DNA of 64,000 nucleotides from Ascarosepion bandense (GCA_037127315.1 JBBBDQ010000443.1:1987001-2051000), one strand, 5' to 3'. Positions 1-11,712 are shown, counted from the first letter of the stretch. The notes: generated by a model from the letters alone, not told the origin. A program made the numbers and translations.

Positions 1-494
1 TGCCCGATATCTATTCTTTTACCTCATTCACAAACAATATACTATAGGTTAGAACATTTTAGATTACCCAAGATATATTTTTTATATAATTCGCAATCCA
101 GATGTGCTGCAATATTTTTCATCACTCAATATCTCTTATCTTATTCAGAAACCAGAGTGGCAACAATATCTGCAATAATTCTTATTATTAAGGTTTTTTT
201 TTATTTTGAATTAGAAAGATTTAAACTGTGATGTCTTACAAATAAAAAGTTTTGTCATAAATTATAGGAAGCAACTGCAATAAATAAGTGATAATGTCCA
301 TTTTATAATCTCAGTTTGATGATTTACAACTTTTCTTGACATTTTAATAAAACTGTTATTTTCTGAAAAAGACATTTGTATCTTTCATTGTACTATATAA
401 ACTTTTAATTTGTATTCTTCACACCCACACACACATTCTTCTATATTTATGTGCACTTTGAACCCATGTATTTATGCATTTATCTTCCTCTTTA
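1..494. other. AT-rich sequence, nothing recognised
   Basis: No repeat family, RNA gene or credible coding frame is visible. There is a short run of CA dinucleotides near 421-436. Confidence 0.5.
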
Positions 495-590
495 TGTGTT
501 AGGATCCTTTGGGACATGCAATCATGAGTCTCCACCACTTCCTGTCTTTTTCCTTTATGATCCTTCTTTGCCTTTGCTGTTCTTGTTTCA
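495..590 (-). repeat. Possible LINE-R 3' tail relic
   Basis: The plus strand contains an ATCATGAGTCTCCACC-like stretch followed by TTCCTGTC, which resembles the complement of the conserved LINE-R 3' end seen at 44600-45180. The match is short and diverged. Confidence 0.3.
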
Positions 591-1027
591 GTAAAATAAA
601 TGAAAACTTAATTTTCAAAAAATTATATACTGCATCATCAATAAACATGATTTCTTCACTGTATGAACTACTTATGTGTTACAGATATATACCTATATAT
701 TAATGTAGATGCTCTCTTTTCAAAATGCTGAAAAGTTCTCAGCTGATCTACTGCTCCAAATTTGACTCAACATGAGAGCATCTTTTTGAATTCTATCTTT
801 GTCAGCCCAATAAATTTCCAGCACTCCCTCATATAAGATTCTACTGGACATAAAGTGGGTGATCAGTTTTCTATTGCTATTAAGTGATAAACTGATCCCC
901 CAAATTACTATTAGTTGGTGAAAAAGTACATTCAAAGATTGACATATAAAAACTTAATAATGATAAATAGTAGGGACTTAAAATGCTGTCATTTTTCAAG
1001 TGGAAATAAATTAAATATAATATTAAT
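591..1027. other. AT-rich sequence, nothing recognised
   Basis: The minus-strand frame at 720-935 has no motif that I recognise and no repeat copy elsewhere in the window. Confidence 0.5.
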
Positions 1028-1330
1028 ATAGGGTAACCCAAAAAATGGGAACTTTTTAATAATAAAATAAAACCAAGAGAGATGGAAGAAAAATATTTTA
1101 TTCAAAGTAACTGAAATCTTAAAACATGCCATTTTAGAAACAATGATGGAATTTTTTAAAAATGACATCCTGTAGACAGCTCCCTCTTGTACAAATGCGT
1201 TCTTGAAACCTGCTGTTGAAATTCCTCATTGACTGCTGCAACATCTTAGCTGGCATACTGTGAATTTCATCCTGAATTCTCTGTTCTAACTGATCCAGAG
1301 TACTTGGTCAAGTTATGTACACTTTACTCT
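1028..1330 (-). pseudogene. Tc1/mariner-type transposase C-terminus with element end
   Basis: Read on the minus strand, one frame gives about 57 codons before a stop. It starts LDQLEQRIQDEI and ends GSCLQDVIFKK. This arrangement, a helix of an R-I-D-E type, then M-x-x-x-F-x-x-R-x-x-x-C and a closing G-x-x-x-x-D-x-I-F-K, is typical of the C-terminal end of Tc1/mariner (IS630-related) transposases, which cut and paste DNA through a DDE/D active site. The catalytic part is missing. The flank at 1028-1050 (GGGTAACCCAAAAAATGGGA) could be the terminal inverted repeat. No matching end was found on the other side, so this is a truncated relic. Family assignment rests only on the tail motif. Confidence 0.5.
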
Positions 1331-1685
1331 TGAGATATCCCTACAAGAAATAATCACAAACATTCAAATAAAAAATTCCCCTGTACTAGTTTACTCTTGC
1401 TAATATTAATATTTGTATTAAATGTATATAACCGGCGGTACTAAATAAGAACAAAATGAGATATTGTAAACAGGATTAGCAGAGTGAGAACAATATTAAA
1501 GAAAAGGCTTAGTTTGAAATCTGTTGAAAATTATTTGAAATGACAGAAATCTGAAGAAGGTCTGATGAAACAACAACTGAAAGGTCATGATAATAACAAC
1601 ACCACCCAAGCAAACAATATTTTTAACTTAAGTTATTCTTTTCTAATAATGCAAATGCATAAATTCTTATTTTATAGAACTAGCA

Positions 1686-1723
<38 letters not shown>

Positions 1724-2123
1724 TAGCAAAGTTGTTAGGCTCAATTACAAGTGCTTTTCTGTTCCAGATTGTTATGTTGCAAAGTTTGGGGATTAGGTGG
1801 CAAAAACTTGATGACAATCGAATACTGTATTTTCTCAAAAAGAAATAAGTGGTCATTTGAGCTGATATCATTTTCCAACCCAGGTAACCCCATTGAACTG
1901 TAGTCATCTTCAAAGGCATTCTCTTTTTTCATGAAATCAAAAACCAAATTTATTGAGCTGATGCATAAACATGAAATCCATACTCCCACACATACTTATA
2001 TATAATTAAGATACATTAGTATACAAATACATACATATATAGATGTATGTGTTTACATATATATATATATATATATGTGCATATATCTTCTCATATATGT
2101 TTAGGTCTGTGATGATTGATTTT

Positions 2124-2169
<46 letters not shown>

Positions 2170-2300
2170 AATTCAGATACTTCAATCCAAGGGAAAAAAG
2201 CAGGAAGGTAAATTCCAAAAAACCCGATCCTAATTAATATTAAAAATTTATTTTAATATTAAAAAATGATACAGGAAGAGAGCTCCATGTAATAAAATAT
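1331..2300. other. AT-rich stretch with poly-T and TA/CA microsatellites
   Basis: This holds a run of more than 30 T at about 1690-1721, a (TA)n tract near 2057-2077 and a CA-then-TA tract at about 2125-2166. Minus-strand frames at 1719-1989 overlap each other in two frames and show no motif. Confidence 0.6.
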
Positions 2301-2302
2301 TA

Positions 2303-2545
2303 CAGAGCAAATATATATATTAAAAAAGGATTAATTCAAAGATGTTGAATGGCCATTTCGATATGACGATCCCCACGGGGAGCGACACATCACCTCAGCA
2401 ACAGAAAAAAACCTGTTTTTTTCTGTTGCTGAGGTGATGTGTCGCTCCCCGTGGGGATCGTCATATCGAAATGGCCATTCAACATCTTTGAATTAATCCT
2501 TTTTTAATATATATATATATATATATATATCTGCTCTGTTAAAGA
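2303..2545. repeat. Near-perfect palindrome flanked by (TA)n
   Basis: Left arm 2311-2412 and right arm 2415-2516 are exact reverse complements around a two-base centre (CT at 2413-2414). The centre reads ACAGAAAAAAAC-CT-GTTTTTTTCTGT. Arms continue into (TA)n on both sides, and beyond the TA tracts ACAGAGCA on the left matches TGCTCTGT on the right. Unlike its surroundings the arm is GC-rich in part (for example GACGATCCCCACGGGGAGCG). It could be a MITE-like foldback element or a recent inverted duplication. The GC-rich middle resembles nothing else in the window. Confidence 0.95.
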
Positions 2546-2814
2546 GATAAACTCTTTGTACTTATTAATACTCTATATACGCCACGATATCAACCACTTT
2601 GTGATAAAAAAAAAACCTGCTCGTCAAAATACATTTTATTAGTAAAACCACTGAAAAACAACATTGGCGCTAGACATTATCACCATCAAACACTATATAT
2701 GGGTGTGTGTGTGTGTGTGTGTGTGTGTGAAAAGGAAGTGAAAGAACAGATAGATTAAAACCCACTGTTTAAAAGGAGTCATATTTTGACATTGAGCTAC
2801 ATTGTTCTTTTTTG

Positions 2815-3080
2815 TAACGTAAATTTTCAACTCCATAGTTCAACCTGATGCTCAGTTTTGATTGAGCATTTACGACACACCAGCAATCATATTGTTTAAC
2901 TGCCTCCAACTGCCCCTCCTTAATTTTCTGAATAACCATGAATTCATCTTATATTTTGTAAAATAAATCATTTTCACCATTTATTTTTAAAATATCACCT
3001 GAAGAAGAACAATATTGTTCTGAAACATGAAAATTTTAGTGTAGTGATATGCTTTTATGAACCATTGTAATAACAGAATT
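2815..3080 (+). repeat. PLE-like 3' end family, copy 1
   Basis: About 260 bp is repeated at 10015-10280. Shared blocks include CTCCATAGTTCAACCT, AAATAAATCATTTTCACC and the segment CACCTGAAGAAGAACAATA. At 2999-3026 it reads CTGAAGA, then a self-complementary stem AGAACAATATTGTTCT, then GAAAC, the signature discussed in the findings. It is followed by (TA)n. I infer a non-autonomous end of a Penelope-like element; no coding part remains. Confidence 0.55.
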
Positions 3081-3083
3081 TTC

Positions 3084-3114
<31 letters not shown>

Positions 3115-3120
3115 TATTAA

Positions 3121-3430
3121 CTATAGTAATAACAATACCAATAGTAACAGAACTCTGCCGAAACTAGTATTAATTAAGCTATAATTTAAATCGTCTTGTA
3201 CAACCCACTGAGAATGAACTCGGAGGGATAAGAAGGGGAAGTAAAAAAAAGAAACAAACGAAGTACATGAACAAAAAGTCAAGCACTCGTAAGAAAGAAA
3301 AAACCCCAAGACAAAAACCCTAACACTAAAGCGCTCAATACGAAAGTAGAGCAAACAAAGACAGAAATCTAAGCAAGAGCCAACAATCTACCAAGGTTTC
3401 GCCCTACGGCTCGTCAGGGAAATATATATA
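3121..3430 (-). repeat. Element end with hammerhead-like core
   Basis: On the minus strand 3396-3417 reads CTGACGA, stem GCC-GTAG-GGC, then GAAAC. This fits the invariant CUGANGA / GAAA core of hammerhead ribozymes with a paired stem II. A convincing stem I and stem III are not obvious. The plus flank is (TA)n. The 77-codon minus frame at 3121-3354 is without motif. No second full copy is seen in this window. Confidence 0.45.
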
Positions 3431-3439
3431 TAATCTAGT

Positions 3440-3980
3440 TATACACGTGTGTTAACTATTTCTGTGAAGATAGAAAATAAATTTATTCAAATATTCACCC
3501 AATTTATAATTATTTCTATGAACCATATAAAATCCTTTTTTCAGATATTGTTCCATAACTTCTTAATGTTAACATCAACTTAACCATTTGAAGCCTAATC
3601 CCCTGATGAGTGGATGCATTTTCACAAGTTGGTTAGGTATACCAACTGCTCAGGTTCAAAGTTAAAGACTGCAATTTTGCTTAAAAGAGAAGGTTATTTA
3701 TAACGTGCACTAATTTCCAAGTTTTCCATCGTAAAACTTACGTCAAAACCTATACAACATGTCACCTTTCCTAACAAAATTACTGCAACTGCAATGTGGA
3801 ATATTTAAAAGAAAAACAATAGCAATGAAAACAAAAGTGCAAAAAAGGTGAATGTGGTCAGGTTATACATCTCGATACACTGTATGCCATAAAATTACAA
3901 TTTCAAGTTAAGCATTCCTATATTTTCAGCGTTTTCTCAATGAAGAACTGTAACTAATGCTTGTTATATTTTGTGCTGTC
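3440..3980. other. AT-rich sequence, nothing recognised
   Basis: I see no family member, hairpin or coding signal in this stretch. Confidence 0.5.
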
Positions 3981-4287
3981 TCACTCAGTCAGCTAAGTGC
4001 CATATGTGATACACGCTTGGGCGATCATGTCTTGAAACAAACATGACTGACTACTAGGCAGAAGATTATCCCACAGTAGGTTGCCATTGCTTTCTGCGGT
4101 AGACTAAGGCTATAGAACCCAGTCTGTCCTGTTATTTAACCCATAACTGGAAGGAATAGATGGATTAATACCTTTCCCAAGGGTATTTGCACGGAAGTGA
4201 ATGCAATGAATTCGGCTGGAATTCGAACTGGGCCCCCCTGATTTCTTGTTCTGAACCGATATCCAATGCTCCGCAACACACATCCTG
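3981..4287 (-). repeat. S1 SINE (tRNA-headed), nearly full length
   Basis: In sense direction the family begins with a tRNA-like head (A-box-like TGGTGCAGTGG, B-box-like GTTCGAATTCC), continues with the block CACTTACGCACAAATACCC, a middle block around ATGGGTTAAATAGCAGGACA, and ends in CATGATCGCCCAAGCGTG and a (CTGA)-type tail. This copy carries all parts on the minus strand, with GGATATCGGTTC near 4250 marking the head. S1 copies in this window vary in length and in both orientations, as expected of retroposed SINEs transcribed by RNA polymerase III. Confidence 0.85.
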
Positions 4288-4394
4288 TCTCACTCTCTAT
4301 TGCTAAAACATTATTTAGCCTGAAGAAGTCCTTTCAATGGATGAAATGCATTATGTTTTCCACATCTGTCTTTCAATTCTTCTTCTTTAACGCC

Positions 4395-5556
4395 ATCATT
4401 TACTGAATACTTCTTCTTCTTCTATGTGCCCTGTCCCTTCAGGACTTAGGCGATCATGGTTCTCCACGTCTCCCTATCTCTTGTGGCTCTTAGTATGTTT
4501 GCTCCTGTTACACCTTGCAACCGTTGTTCCGTCATTCACCTGATCAGGCCCTGCAAATATGTTATCCACTGCCTTCCTCTGTCTCTCTTTCCCTCTACCT
4601 GGCCAGTCAGTATCAGGTTCTCCAAGCTCTCCTTCCTCATTGCGTGTCCCAGGAACTTCAGTTGTCTCTTCCTGATGCTCGGTATTAATTTCCTTTTGGT
4701 TGCCATTCTTTCCAACACCTCATCGTTGCTTGCATGTTCAGTCCACAATATCCGCAGCATCCTTCTGTAGAACCACATTTTCGCTGCTTCCAGTTTTGTC
4801 CTCATTTTCGATGATATTGTCCAGCACTCACTGCCGTATTGAAGAACTGACATCACATAGCAATCCAGCACTCTTTTCTTTGTTTCTAGTGAAATTTTCC
4901 TGTGTGTTAGTACTTTACTCAGCTTCTAGAACGTGTCCTTTGCCATGCCAATTCGTCTTCGGATCTCTGTGTCGCACTTTTCATCTCCTGTTAGAACACT
5001 TCCTAGGTATTTAAATTTTTGTACTTGCTTGATTCTGGTATCCCCCACCTGTATTTGGCATTTTCGGTTGCACCTTTTGATGATGACCATGCATTCAGTT
5101 TTCTTCAAGTTTATTTATCGTCCTTTTTTGTCACTCTCCACTGCTACCTTCTGTAGGAGGTCTTGTAGTTTCCTTTCCATGTCTGCAATAAGCACTGTAT
5201 CATCTGCATACCTTATGTTGTTCAAGTTGTGGCCTCCAATAACAAATCCTGGCATGTCATCTAGGATCCTCAAAATATTCTAGCTGTACAAGTTGAACAG
5301 ATCCAGTGAAAAGACACATCCTTGTTTTACACCTCTTTCTATCTTTGTAAATCTACTGAAATCGTTACCTGCCCGTATGCAGGCCGTTTGCTGCCAGTAG
5401 AGATTTTTGATTACTCTGATGTGTTTCCCAAAAATGTCGCAGCTGCCGAGCATCTCCATCAATTCTTTGTGTCGTATCTTGTCGAATGCCTTTGCATAGT
5501 CAATAAAACATAGGTACAAGTCTTTCTTCATTTGTATTGCCCTTTCGGGAGAGCAT
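4395..5556 (-). pseudogene. LINE-R reverse transcriptase, 5'-truncated relic
   Basis: This is the best LINE-R copy. On the minus strand, frames at 5531-5280, 5279-5110, 5108-4926 and 4871-4536 together cover the palm and C-terminal parts of a non-LTR reverse transcriptase. Visible are motif A (FIDYAKAFD), motif B (RGVKQGCVFS), motif C (RYADDTVL, near 5205-5220), the downstream KFKYLGSVL block, LQYGSECW, and the basic RKRQLKFLGH block. Stop codons and frame changes separate the pieces, so it is dead. The 5' half with the endonuclease is absent, as expected of a target-primed reverse-transcription truncation. The 3' end has CACATAGAAGAAGAAG, a microsatellite-like GAA tail. The protein resembles RTE-like or craniofacial-development-protein-2-like retroelement proteins; clade is uncertain. 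Confidence 0.85.
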
Positions 5557-6740
5557 CCTTTTACCCACTATATAAAAGGTGTAAACCAGAAGAATATTAA
5601 CTCATAAACAATTGTTAATGAAATATTCTGTGAAATAGTTCATCTGTGAGGCTGAGACTGAAAAATCACCTTAACAAATTGACCTCCAGAGGTCAATTAT
5701 GAAATCTGACTTCAAACACCAACTTTATAATAGCCAGCTGAGGCAATAAAAAATTTTATGATTCAGTTTATAGCTTCAGCAAAAGTCTTAACACAGTTTT
5801 TACATTAAATGTATCACTGCAAATAAACTTATTGTTGGTACAAGCAGATGAAAATCTATCAGAAAATGCCAAGCACAAGATAACTCATAACGAGCATCAT
5901 AATTTTAAAAAAATGCCAACCATTAATTATTTTGTGGTTGGGAATTAATGTGGTGAGAAAGACTGGCCAAACATTCCCAAAATGAAGCTACATTTTGCAA
6001 ATACAGTTTTAGTATTTGTATTATAAACTCTTTGCTATTTTATAAAATTTTCACTAAAGTAGGTTTTGTTTTCTGTGGCTAGTGCAAATTGGTTATTTAA
6101 ATTTCCCAACCTTATATCTGATTGGAGGCATGTCACTTGAACACGTTGACTGGCAGAGATCAATTCTGAAATCTGATTTTATATTAAGCCAATTTGAGCA
6201 ACAAAATTTCTTCATGAGTTGATTTATAGTTTCAGCTAAAAGCTTAACATTGTTTTCACACTAAAAGTATCACTGCAAAAAACTAGTTGTTGGTGCCAAC
6301 AGATTAAAATACCAAGCACATGACAACTTATAGTAAGCATTATAATAAAAAAAATGCCAATGTGTTACAAAGACTGACTGAATATGACCCAGAATTACAG
6401 TAAATTTTTTACCAATTTTGTCATTCAATTACCCACTATATAAAAAGTGTAAACTAGAAAAATATTAACTAATAAACATTTGCTAATGAAATATTCTGTG
6501 AAATAGTTCAACTGTGAGGCTAAAATCCCCTTAACATAATGACTGCCAGTGATCAATCATGGTGGAATCTGGAATCGGACTTTATAATAGCCAGCTTAAG
6601 CATAAAAATTTTTATGATCCAATGTATAGCATACCTTCAACCAAAGCCTTAACATTCACTGTGAATAAACTTGTCATTGGTGTTTGTAGAAATGTATCAA
6701 AAACACCTAGCACAAGATAACTTGTGGTTGGCAGTAAATG
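5557..6740 (+). repeat. Diverged direct repeat, about three copies
   Basis: Three related blocks lie head to tail, at roughly 5557-5945, 6090-6380 and 6425-6740. Shared words include ACCCACTATATAAAA (5565 and 6430), GAAATATTCTGTGAAATAGT (5619 and 6487), a TGACTGGCAGAGATCAATT-like block and TATAATAGCCAGCT. Spacing is about 410-460 bp. The block begins right at the truncated 5' side of the LINE-R relic. I do not recognise the repeat and see no coding potential. Confidence 0.6.
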
Positions 6741-6769
6741 TGTTAACCTTTGAATAGAAGCAACTCCTA

Positions 6770-8095
6770 CTGATTTTTGGTGAAGGGTTCGCAGCTATTA
6801 TCAATGCTGAAGTGGTTCAACATCTCACAGCCCACAACCTCTTCTCCAATATATAGTATGGTTTCCGCTTCACCAGGTCTATTGCAGATATGCTAACGAC
6901 CATCACATGTATGTTAGGCTTAAAAAATATCCTAAGCTAACCAAGCATAGAGAGAAACACAATACGGGAACCTGTAATACGGAGAGCCAGAGAAAATCAT
7001 TAGTGTCAAAAATTTCAATATGAGCTCTGGTAAAAAAATACTAGAGAAAACAATTAAGATCAAAAAATACGAGAGAAAACCATTAAATCCAAAAAATTGC
7101 AATATGAACTCTGGTAAAAAAGAGTTACTAGACATTAGGTTTATAAGTCTCCAAAATTAGGTTGTTCTTAAGGACATGTGGCCCAGTAGATATAGACGAT
7201 GGTTAGTTTCTGTGACTTGACCCAAAGAGTTGTCAGTTCAATATCAGGCTGCAGCAGTGATGAACAAGTAACTTACAAGGTTAGAGGGAGATAACTTATG
7301 ACTTCCAAAAGAGGCATTACTATGCAAGGAATGGTCTTCATATACCCCAATGATTGTAATAAAGGGTATATATACAAGGCTCTTGATAAGAATGGCAAAG
7401 CTTGAGCTATTGCCCTAGATATCTCCAAAGCTTTTGACAGTCTGACATGCTGGCCTTCTATGCAAGCTACAGGGCTATAGTATAACTGGACGCTTGTTTG
7501 ATCTAATCCAGTCATTCCTTTCAAATTGCATAATGAAGGTAGTATTGAACGAGCATGCTTTCAAATATTATCATAAGAATGCGGGTGTCTATCAAGGCTC
7601 TATTCTAGGCATCTATGCTGACGACACCACCATTTACTCTCATCTCAATAAGAAATCCGCCAAGGCTGACAAAGCAAACCTCACTGCTAATCTTGAAAAG
7701 GGCCTCAAGTCTATGGTGGACTGGGGTAAGAAATGGCTTGTAAATTTTAATGCTTCCAAAATGAAGCTGCTATTCTTTAACCCCCATAGACAATTGATCC
7801 TACTTCCCATCAGCATGGATCAGGCTAGTCTCCCTGAAAGCAAAACATTGCCATCTCTTATCTTCTTGATTTGCTTCCTTTCCCTGACAACCCTTGTTTT
7901 GTATCATGTTCTTCTCCTTTTCCACTCTACTCTCATGCAGCTCTCTTCACTCCAGGGTTCTCATCCTTCTTTTACTCATTCTCTGACACCCCATGTAACT
8001 TGTTTTGCTTTCTGATCACTCTCCTCTTATGTAACCCCCTGCATACCACTGGCAGTACTGCTTTGCTTGGGGTGAAATGATTATAAAAAAAACCT
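6770..8095 (+). pseudogene. LINE-J reverse transcriptase relic, interrupted by S3
   Basis: 6775-6905 encodes a fragment with INAEVVQHLTAHNL and YGFRFTRS, the region before motif A of jockey/CR1-like reverse transcriptases. The reading then breaks, an S3 SINE occupies about 6908-7365, and the same protein resumes at about 7368 (KALDKNGK, then motif A ALDISKAFDSL at 7409-7440). Frame 7494-8015 continues with AGVYQGSILG (motif B) fused directly to IYADDTTIYSHL (motif C) and WLVNFNASKMKLLFF. The residues normally between motifs B and C are missing, so there is an internal deletion. The 3' end at 8030-8095 has the LINE-J tail (CTGGCAGTACTGCTTTGCTTGG, then an A-rich run). The element is inactive. 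Confidence 0.85.
6908..7365 (+). repeat. S3 SINE copy inserted inside LINE-J
   Basis: The tRNA-like head lies at about 7180-7255 (A-box-like TGTGGCCCAGTAGATAT, B-box-like CAGTTCAATATCAGGC). The insert separates two parts of one reverse transcriptase reading frame. An inverted copy of almost the whole segment, including its 230-bp left portion at 6908-7140, lies at 8190-8790, so the two can pair. Confidence 0.75.
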
Positions 8096-8189
8096 CAATT
8101 ACCATTTTCTAAATGATGCCATGACTGGAATATGTTGCCTTTAGTTTTTTCTTACTTGTATCTTATTACTCAGCTATATTTCTGAGATT

Positions 8190-8790
8190 ACATGGTATTT
8201 AGAGTATTTACATTATTTGGACTATTGTCTTCATCTTTGTTGCCATTGGTATGATGTTTCAGCTGTTGTGCACTTCGGCCTTCTTCAGGTGCTGGGAATT
8301 TCAAACGAAACCCTTTATTACAATCATTGGTGTATATGAACACCATTCCTTGCGTAGTAATGCCTCTTTTGGAAGTGATGAGTTATCTCCCTCTAACCTT
8401 GTAAGTTACTTGTTCACCACTGCTGCAGCCTGATATTGAACTGACAACTCTTTGGGTCAAGTCACAGAAACTAACCAACGTCTATATCTACTGAGCCACA
8501 TGTCCTTAAGAACAATCTAATTTTTGGGTCTTTAAACCTAATGTCTAGTAACTGTTTTTTTACCAGAGTTCATATTGCAATTTTTTGGATTTAATGGTTT
8601 TCTCTCATATTTTTTGATCTTAATGGTTTTCTCTAGTATTTTTTACCAGAGCTCATGTTGCAATTTTTGACACTAATGATTTTCTCTGGCTCTCTCTATT
8701 CCTGGCTCTCTGTTCCCATATTGTGTTTCTCTCTATGCTTGGTCAGCTGAGGAGATTTTTTTAAGTCTAACATACATGCTGATTTCTTAA
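8190..8790 (-). repeat. S3 SINE, inverted copy just after LINE-J
   Basis: Reverse complement of 6908-7365 for roughly 450 bp, followed by the S3 3' part that the other copy lacks. In sense direction that part reads CACCTGAAGAAGGCCGAAG, CACAACAGCTGAAACATC and AAAGATGAAGACAATAG. The CTGAAGA and GAAAC blocks are separated by a sequence able to pair. Together with 6908-7365 it frames the 3' half of LINE-J as a 1.9-kb foldback. Confidence 0.8.
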
Positions 8791-8913
8791 GTTTACGCAC
8801 TCTCTATTATTTCAACTTCATCCCATAGGGCGCGGTGATCCCCATTCTCCCTCCATATGTGGTCAACTATGCTGATTTTTCTATCTCCCCTCGTGTTACG
8901 GCCTTGTGATGAT

Positions 8914-9218
8914 TCACTCAGTTAAGTGCCCTATGTGATACACACTTGGGCGATCATGTCTTGAAAGAGACATGACTGACTGGGCAGAAGATTATCCAAT
9001 GGTAGTTTGCCATTACTTTCTGCAGGAGACTGGTTGACGACCAAGACTATAGAACCCAATCTATTTTGTTATTTAACCCATAACTGGAGGGAAGAGACAG
9101 ATTAACACCTTTCCCAAGGGTATTTGCGTATATGTGAATGCAAGGTATTCAACTGGAATTTGAACTCAGTTCCCCAATTTCACGTTCCAAGCTGATAGCC
9201 ACTGCACCACAATGCATG
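8914..9218 (-). repeat. S1 SINE copy
   Basis: Full-length minus-strand copy: tail at 8914, tRNA-like head at about 9165-9215 (sense TGTGGTGCAGTGGCTATC). Confidence 0.85.
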
Positions 9219-10010
9219 ATTACATTGATAAAAACATGATCTAGTCTGAAGAAGTCCTTTCAGAGACCGAAATTTGTACAATAATATCTTTTTATTTTGT
9301 CATTCAATTACTCACTCCTTAATTTCTCTAGTATTTTTTACCAGAGCTCATATTGTAATTTTTGACACTAATGATTTTCTCTGGTACTTCATATTTCTTA
9401 AATAACAAATGCATTTTCTTCCTATTTTGTATATATCATTGCCTGTCTTATGTCTTAGGTGTGGCATAATTTGGATGTCGTAAAGCATGTAGGAAGGAAG
9501 CTATTTTGATGAAACATTCAATTTTTATACCATCTGAATACTTTCTGCCCTCACTGTATGTTAATATGTCTGTGGCATTTAAGACGAGATACAGATAACT
9601 TCTGCATGATCTGATTAAAAAAAAATGTAAAAAAAGAAAACCTTCAATGTTTTGAAATTGTGTAATCTGGGATGTCAGTTAGATAGCCATTTAAATAAAG
9701 ATAACTTGCAAAAGTACTTGTCTGGTGTTGAAGAAAACATCTGGAAAAAATATAAGTTATGAAAATGTTGTTGTAGCAAATGTTTAACAGGGGGAAAAAA
9801 ATAATGAAAATTTCCGTGGCACACTGTGTGGAGAAGAAAAGAAATGGATGAAAATAAAATCCAGGAAATAATGGATTTTATTTTACCATTTTTTTTTAAA
9901 TTTTGAAGTAAATCTGAAAAAAAAAAATTTTGTCCATTTGTGACTAATGTTATATGAACAAGAAAGAAACATTTACAACTTCATCAAACTCCCACAGAGA
10001 AAGTGCATAC
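9219..10010. other. Mostly unique AT-rich DNA with one short element end
   Basis: At 9243-9300 it has TCTGAAGAAGTCCTTTCAGA and GACCGAAATT, also seen in part at 4318-4350. 9308-9385 repeats the GTATTTTTTACCAGAGCTCA block found in the S3-linked segment at 8635-8690. The remainder has nothing recognisable. Confidence 0.5.
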
Positions 10011-10014
10011 CAAA

Positions 10015-10280
10015 TCTTCAACTTCATAGTTCAACCTAATTCTCATTTTTGATTGAATAATATTGACACACCGACAAGCATATTCTCCAACTACCACACC
10101 TTAAATTAATTTATCTTATATTTTCTAAATAAATCATTTTCACCATTTATTTTAAAATATCACCTGAAGAAGAACAACAGTATTGTTCTGAAACATGAAA
10201 ATCTTTATGTAGTGATATGCTTTTATACACCATTGTAATAACAAAAGATTGTAATAACATTGTAATAACAAAAGTAACAA
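10015..10280 (+). repeat. PLE-like 3' end family, copy 2
   Basis: Second copy of the 2815-3080 repeat in the same orientation. The signature at 10164-10194 is CTGAAGA, stem AGAACAACAGTATTGTTCT, GAAAC. The loop differs from copy 1 while the AGAACA/TGTTCT pairing is kept. Confidence 0.6.
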
Positions 10281-10455
10281 AAGTTCAATATTTAGCTCTA
10301 CTTTGTAAAATAAATAATTAAATATATATATATGTCTCCAGAGGGCAGATGAAAAAATAGGTATACAATAATGTAAAACAAAGTATATAACCTTTATACA
10401 TCCCCAGAAAAAGAGTTCCATAACTTACTGTATAGCTACTTTTACAACCCCACTC

Positions 10456-10505
<50 letters not shown>

Positions 10506-11712
10506 CTATCTTAGAAGAAGTAGTACAATCTCATGATGGGTTAGCAGTCCACTGCTTGTAGTGATTTACTTTATTAAGAGTGCTTGATACTTAGTAGAGT
10601 ATTATATATGGTAACGTTTTTATTATAAGTTTACAATAAAAACATAATTTGCCTGACAAGGTGCTAATAAGATAGTACCAAAACACAACAGCTCTTGTGT
10701 TGCAGTAAACTGTTTTTATTATTAACTTATAATAAAAATATTACTATATATATATATATATATATATAAAAGACACTTTGATAATATGCACACTTTTAAA
10801 AAGGTGTGTCTTATGTCAAGAAAGAAAATATTTCTTTATATTTTTTTTAAAAAGAGAATGATTTTTTTAAACTTATAAATTTTATGAAAAAATATGTATA
10901 TTAAATTTGTAGGATAAATTTATTTAATTGCTACATTTATAAGTTTAGATATTTTTTTATCTTGTTAAAAATTTTTTCTTATTCTTCTTTATGCTTAAGA
11001 CATGTGTTTCTATAAAAACTGGTGAGAAAATTTAATGAACATGTCTTCCATTTATAAATTTACAAGAAAACTATCAGTATTCAAGGTGATTTTTAAGAAC
11101 ACTTGAGCCAGCATTAACAGATGTGTCTCTATGTGTTACAAAGATAAAGAATAGTTCTGGGAAATATCCATTCAATCTGAATTCCTCATCATTATATGCC
11201 ATTTAACCACAGAACTTCTATTCATATGATGGTTGCCATGGTGATTTGAGAGAGTGGGGAGCACATTACTCTTTTTCTAAGTTGTGCATTGCTTGAGACT
11301 TGATATTTTGAATAAAAAAAAGGTACTGATATCAATGGAAGCATTCTCAAAGTAAACCAGGAAAAAATGAACCCTGTTTGTAGAATATTAAATTACTAGA
11401 AATGTCTGCGAACATTTCATGATTTTCCTATTTTAATTTTTCGACAAATTTTAATTCTTTCATGAAGAGTTCTACAACAATAAAATATCTGTAGAAATTC
11501 CCCTATCTCATTGTTAAATATTAGGTCTTGACAACAAAATATTATTATTATTATTATTATAAATATTGCAATAACAATCATAATCATAAATGCTGGTTGT
11601 TATTTTAAGAATAATGGGGTACAAATGAAAAGATTGGAAATTGATATTTTGTTATATTTTCGGTTTCTTTTTTTTTTTTTATTAGTGTCTCGGATATGTT
11701 TTTTTTTTCTTA
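10281..11712. other. AT-rich stretch with long (TA)n and small hairpins
   Basis: (TA)n fills about 10457-10500 and 10742-10768. Between them a small inverted pair, TTTTTATTATAAGTTTA (10617-10633) against TAACTTATAATAAAAA (10722-10737), flanks a Helitron-free unique segment. (TTA)n occurs at 11541-11561. No genes are seen. Confidence 0.5.

Noticed and set aside
3396..3417. Calling it an active hammerhead ribozyme
   Set aside because: The CTGACGA/stem II/GAAAC core fits, but I cannot see a matching stem I with a UH cleavage site, so only the core is claimed.
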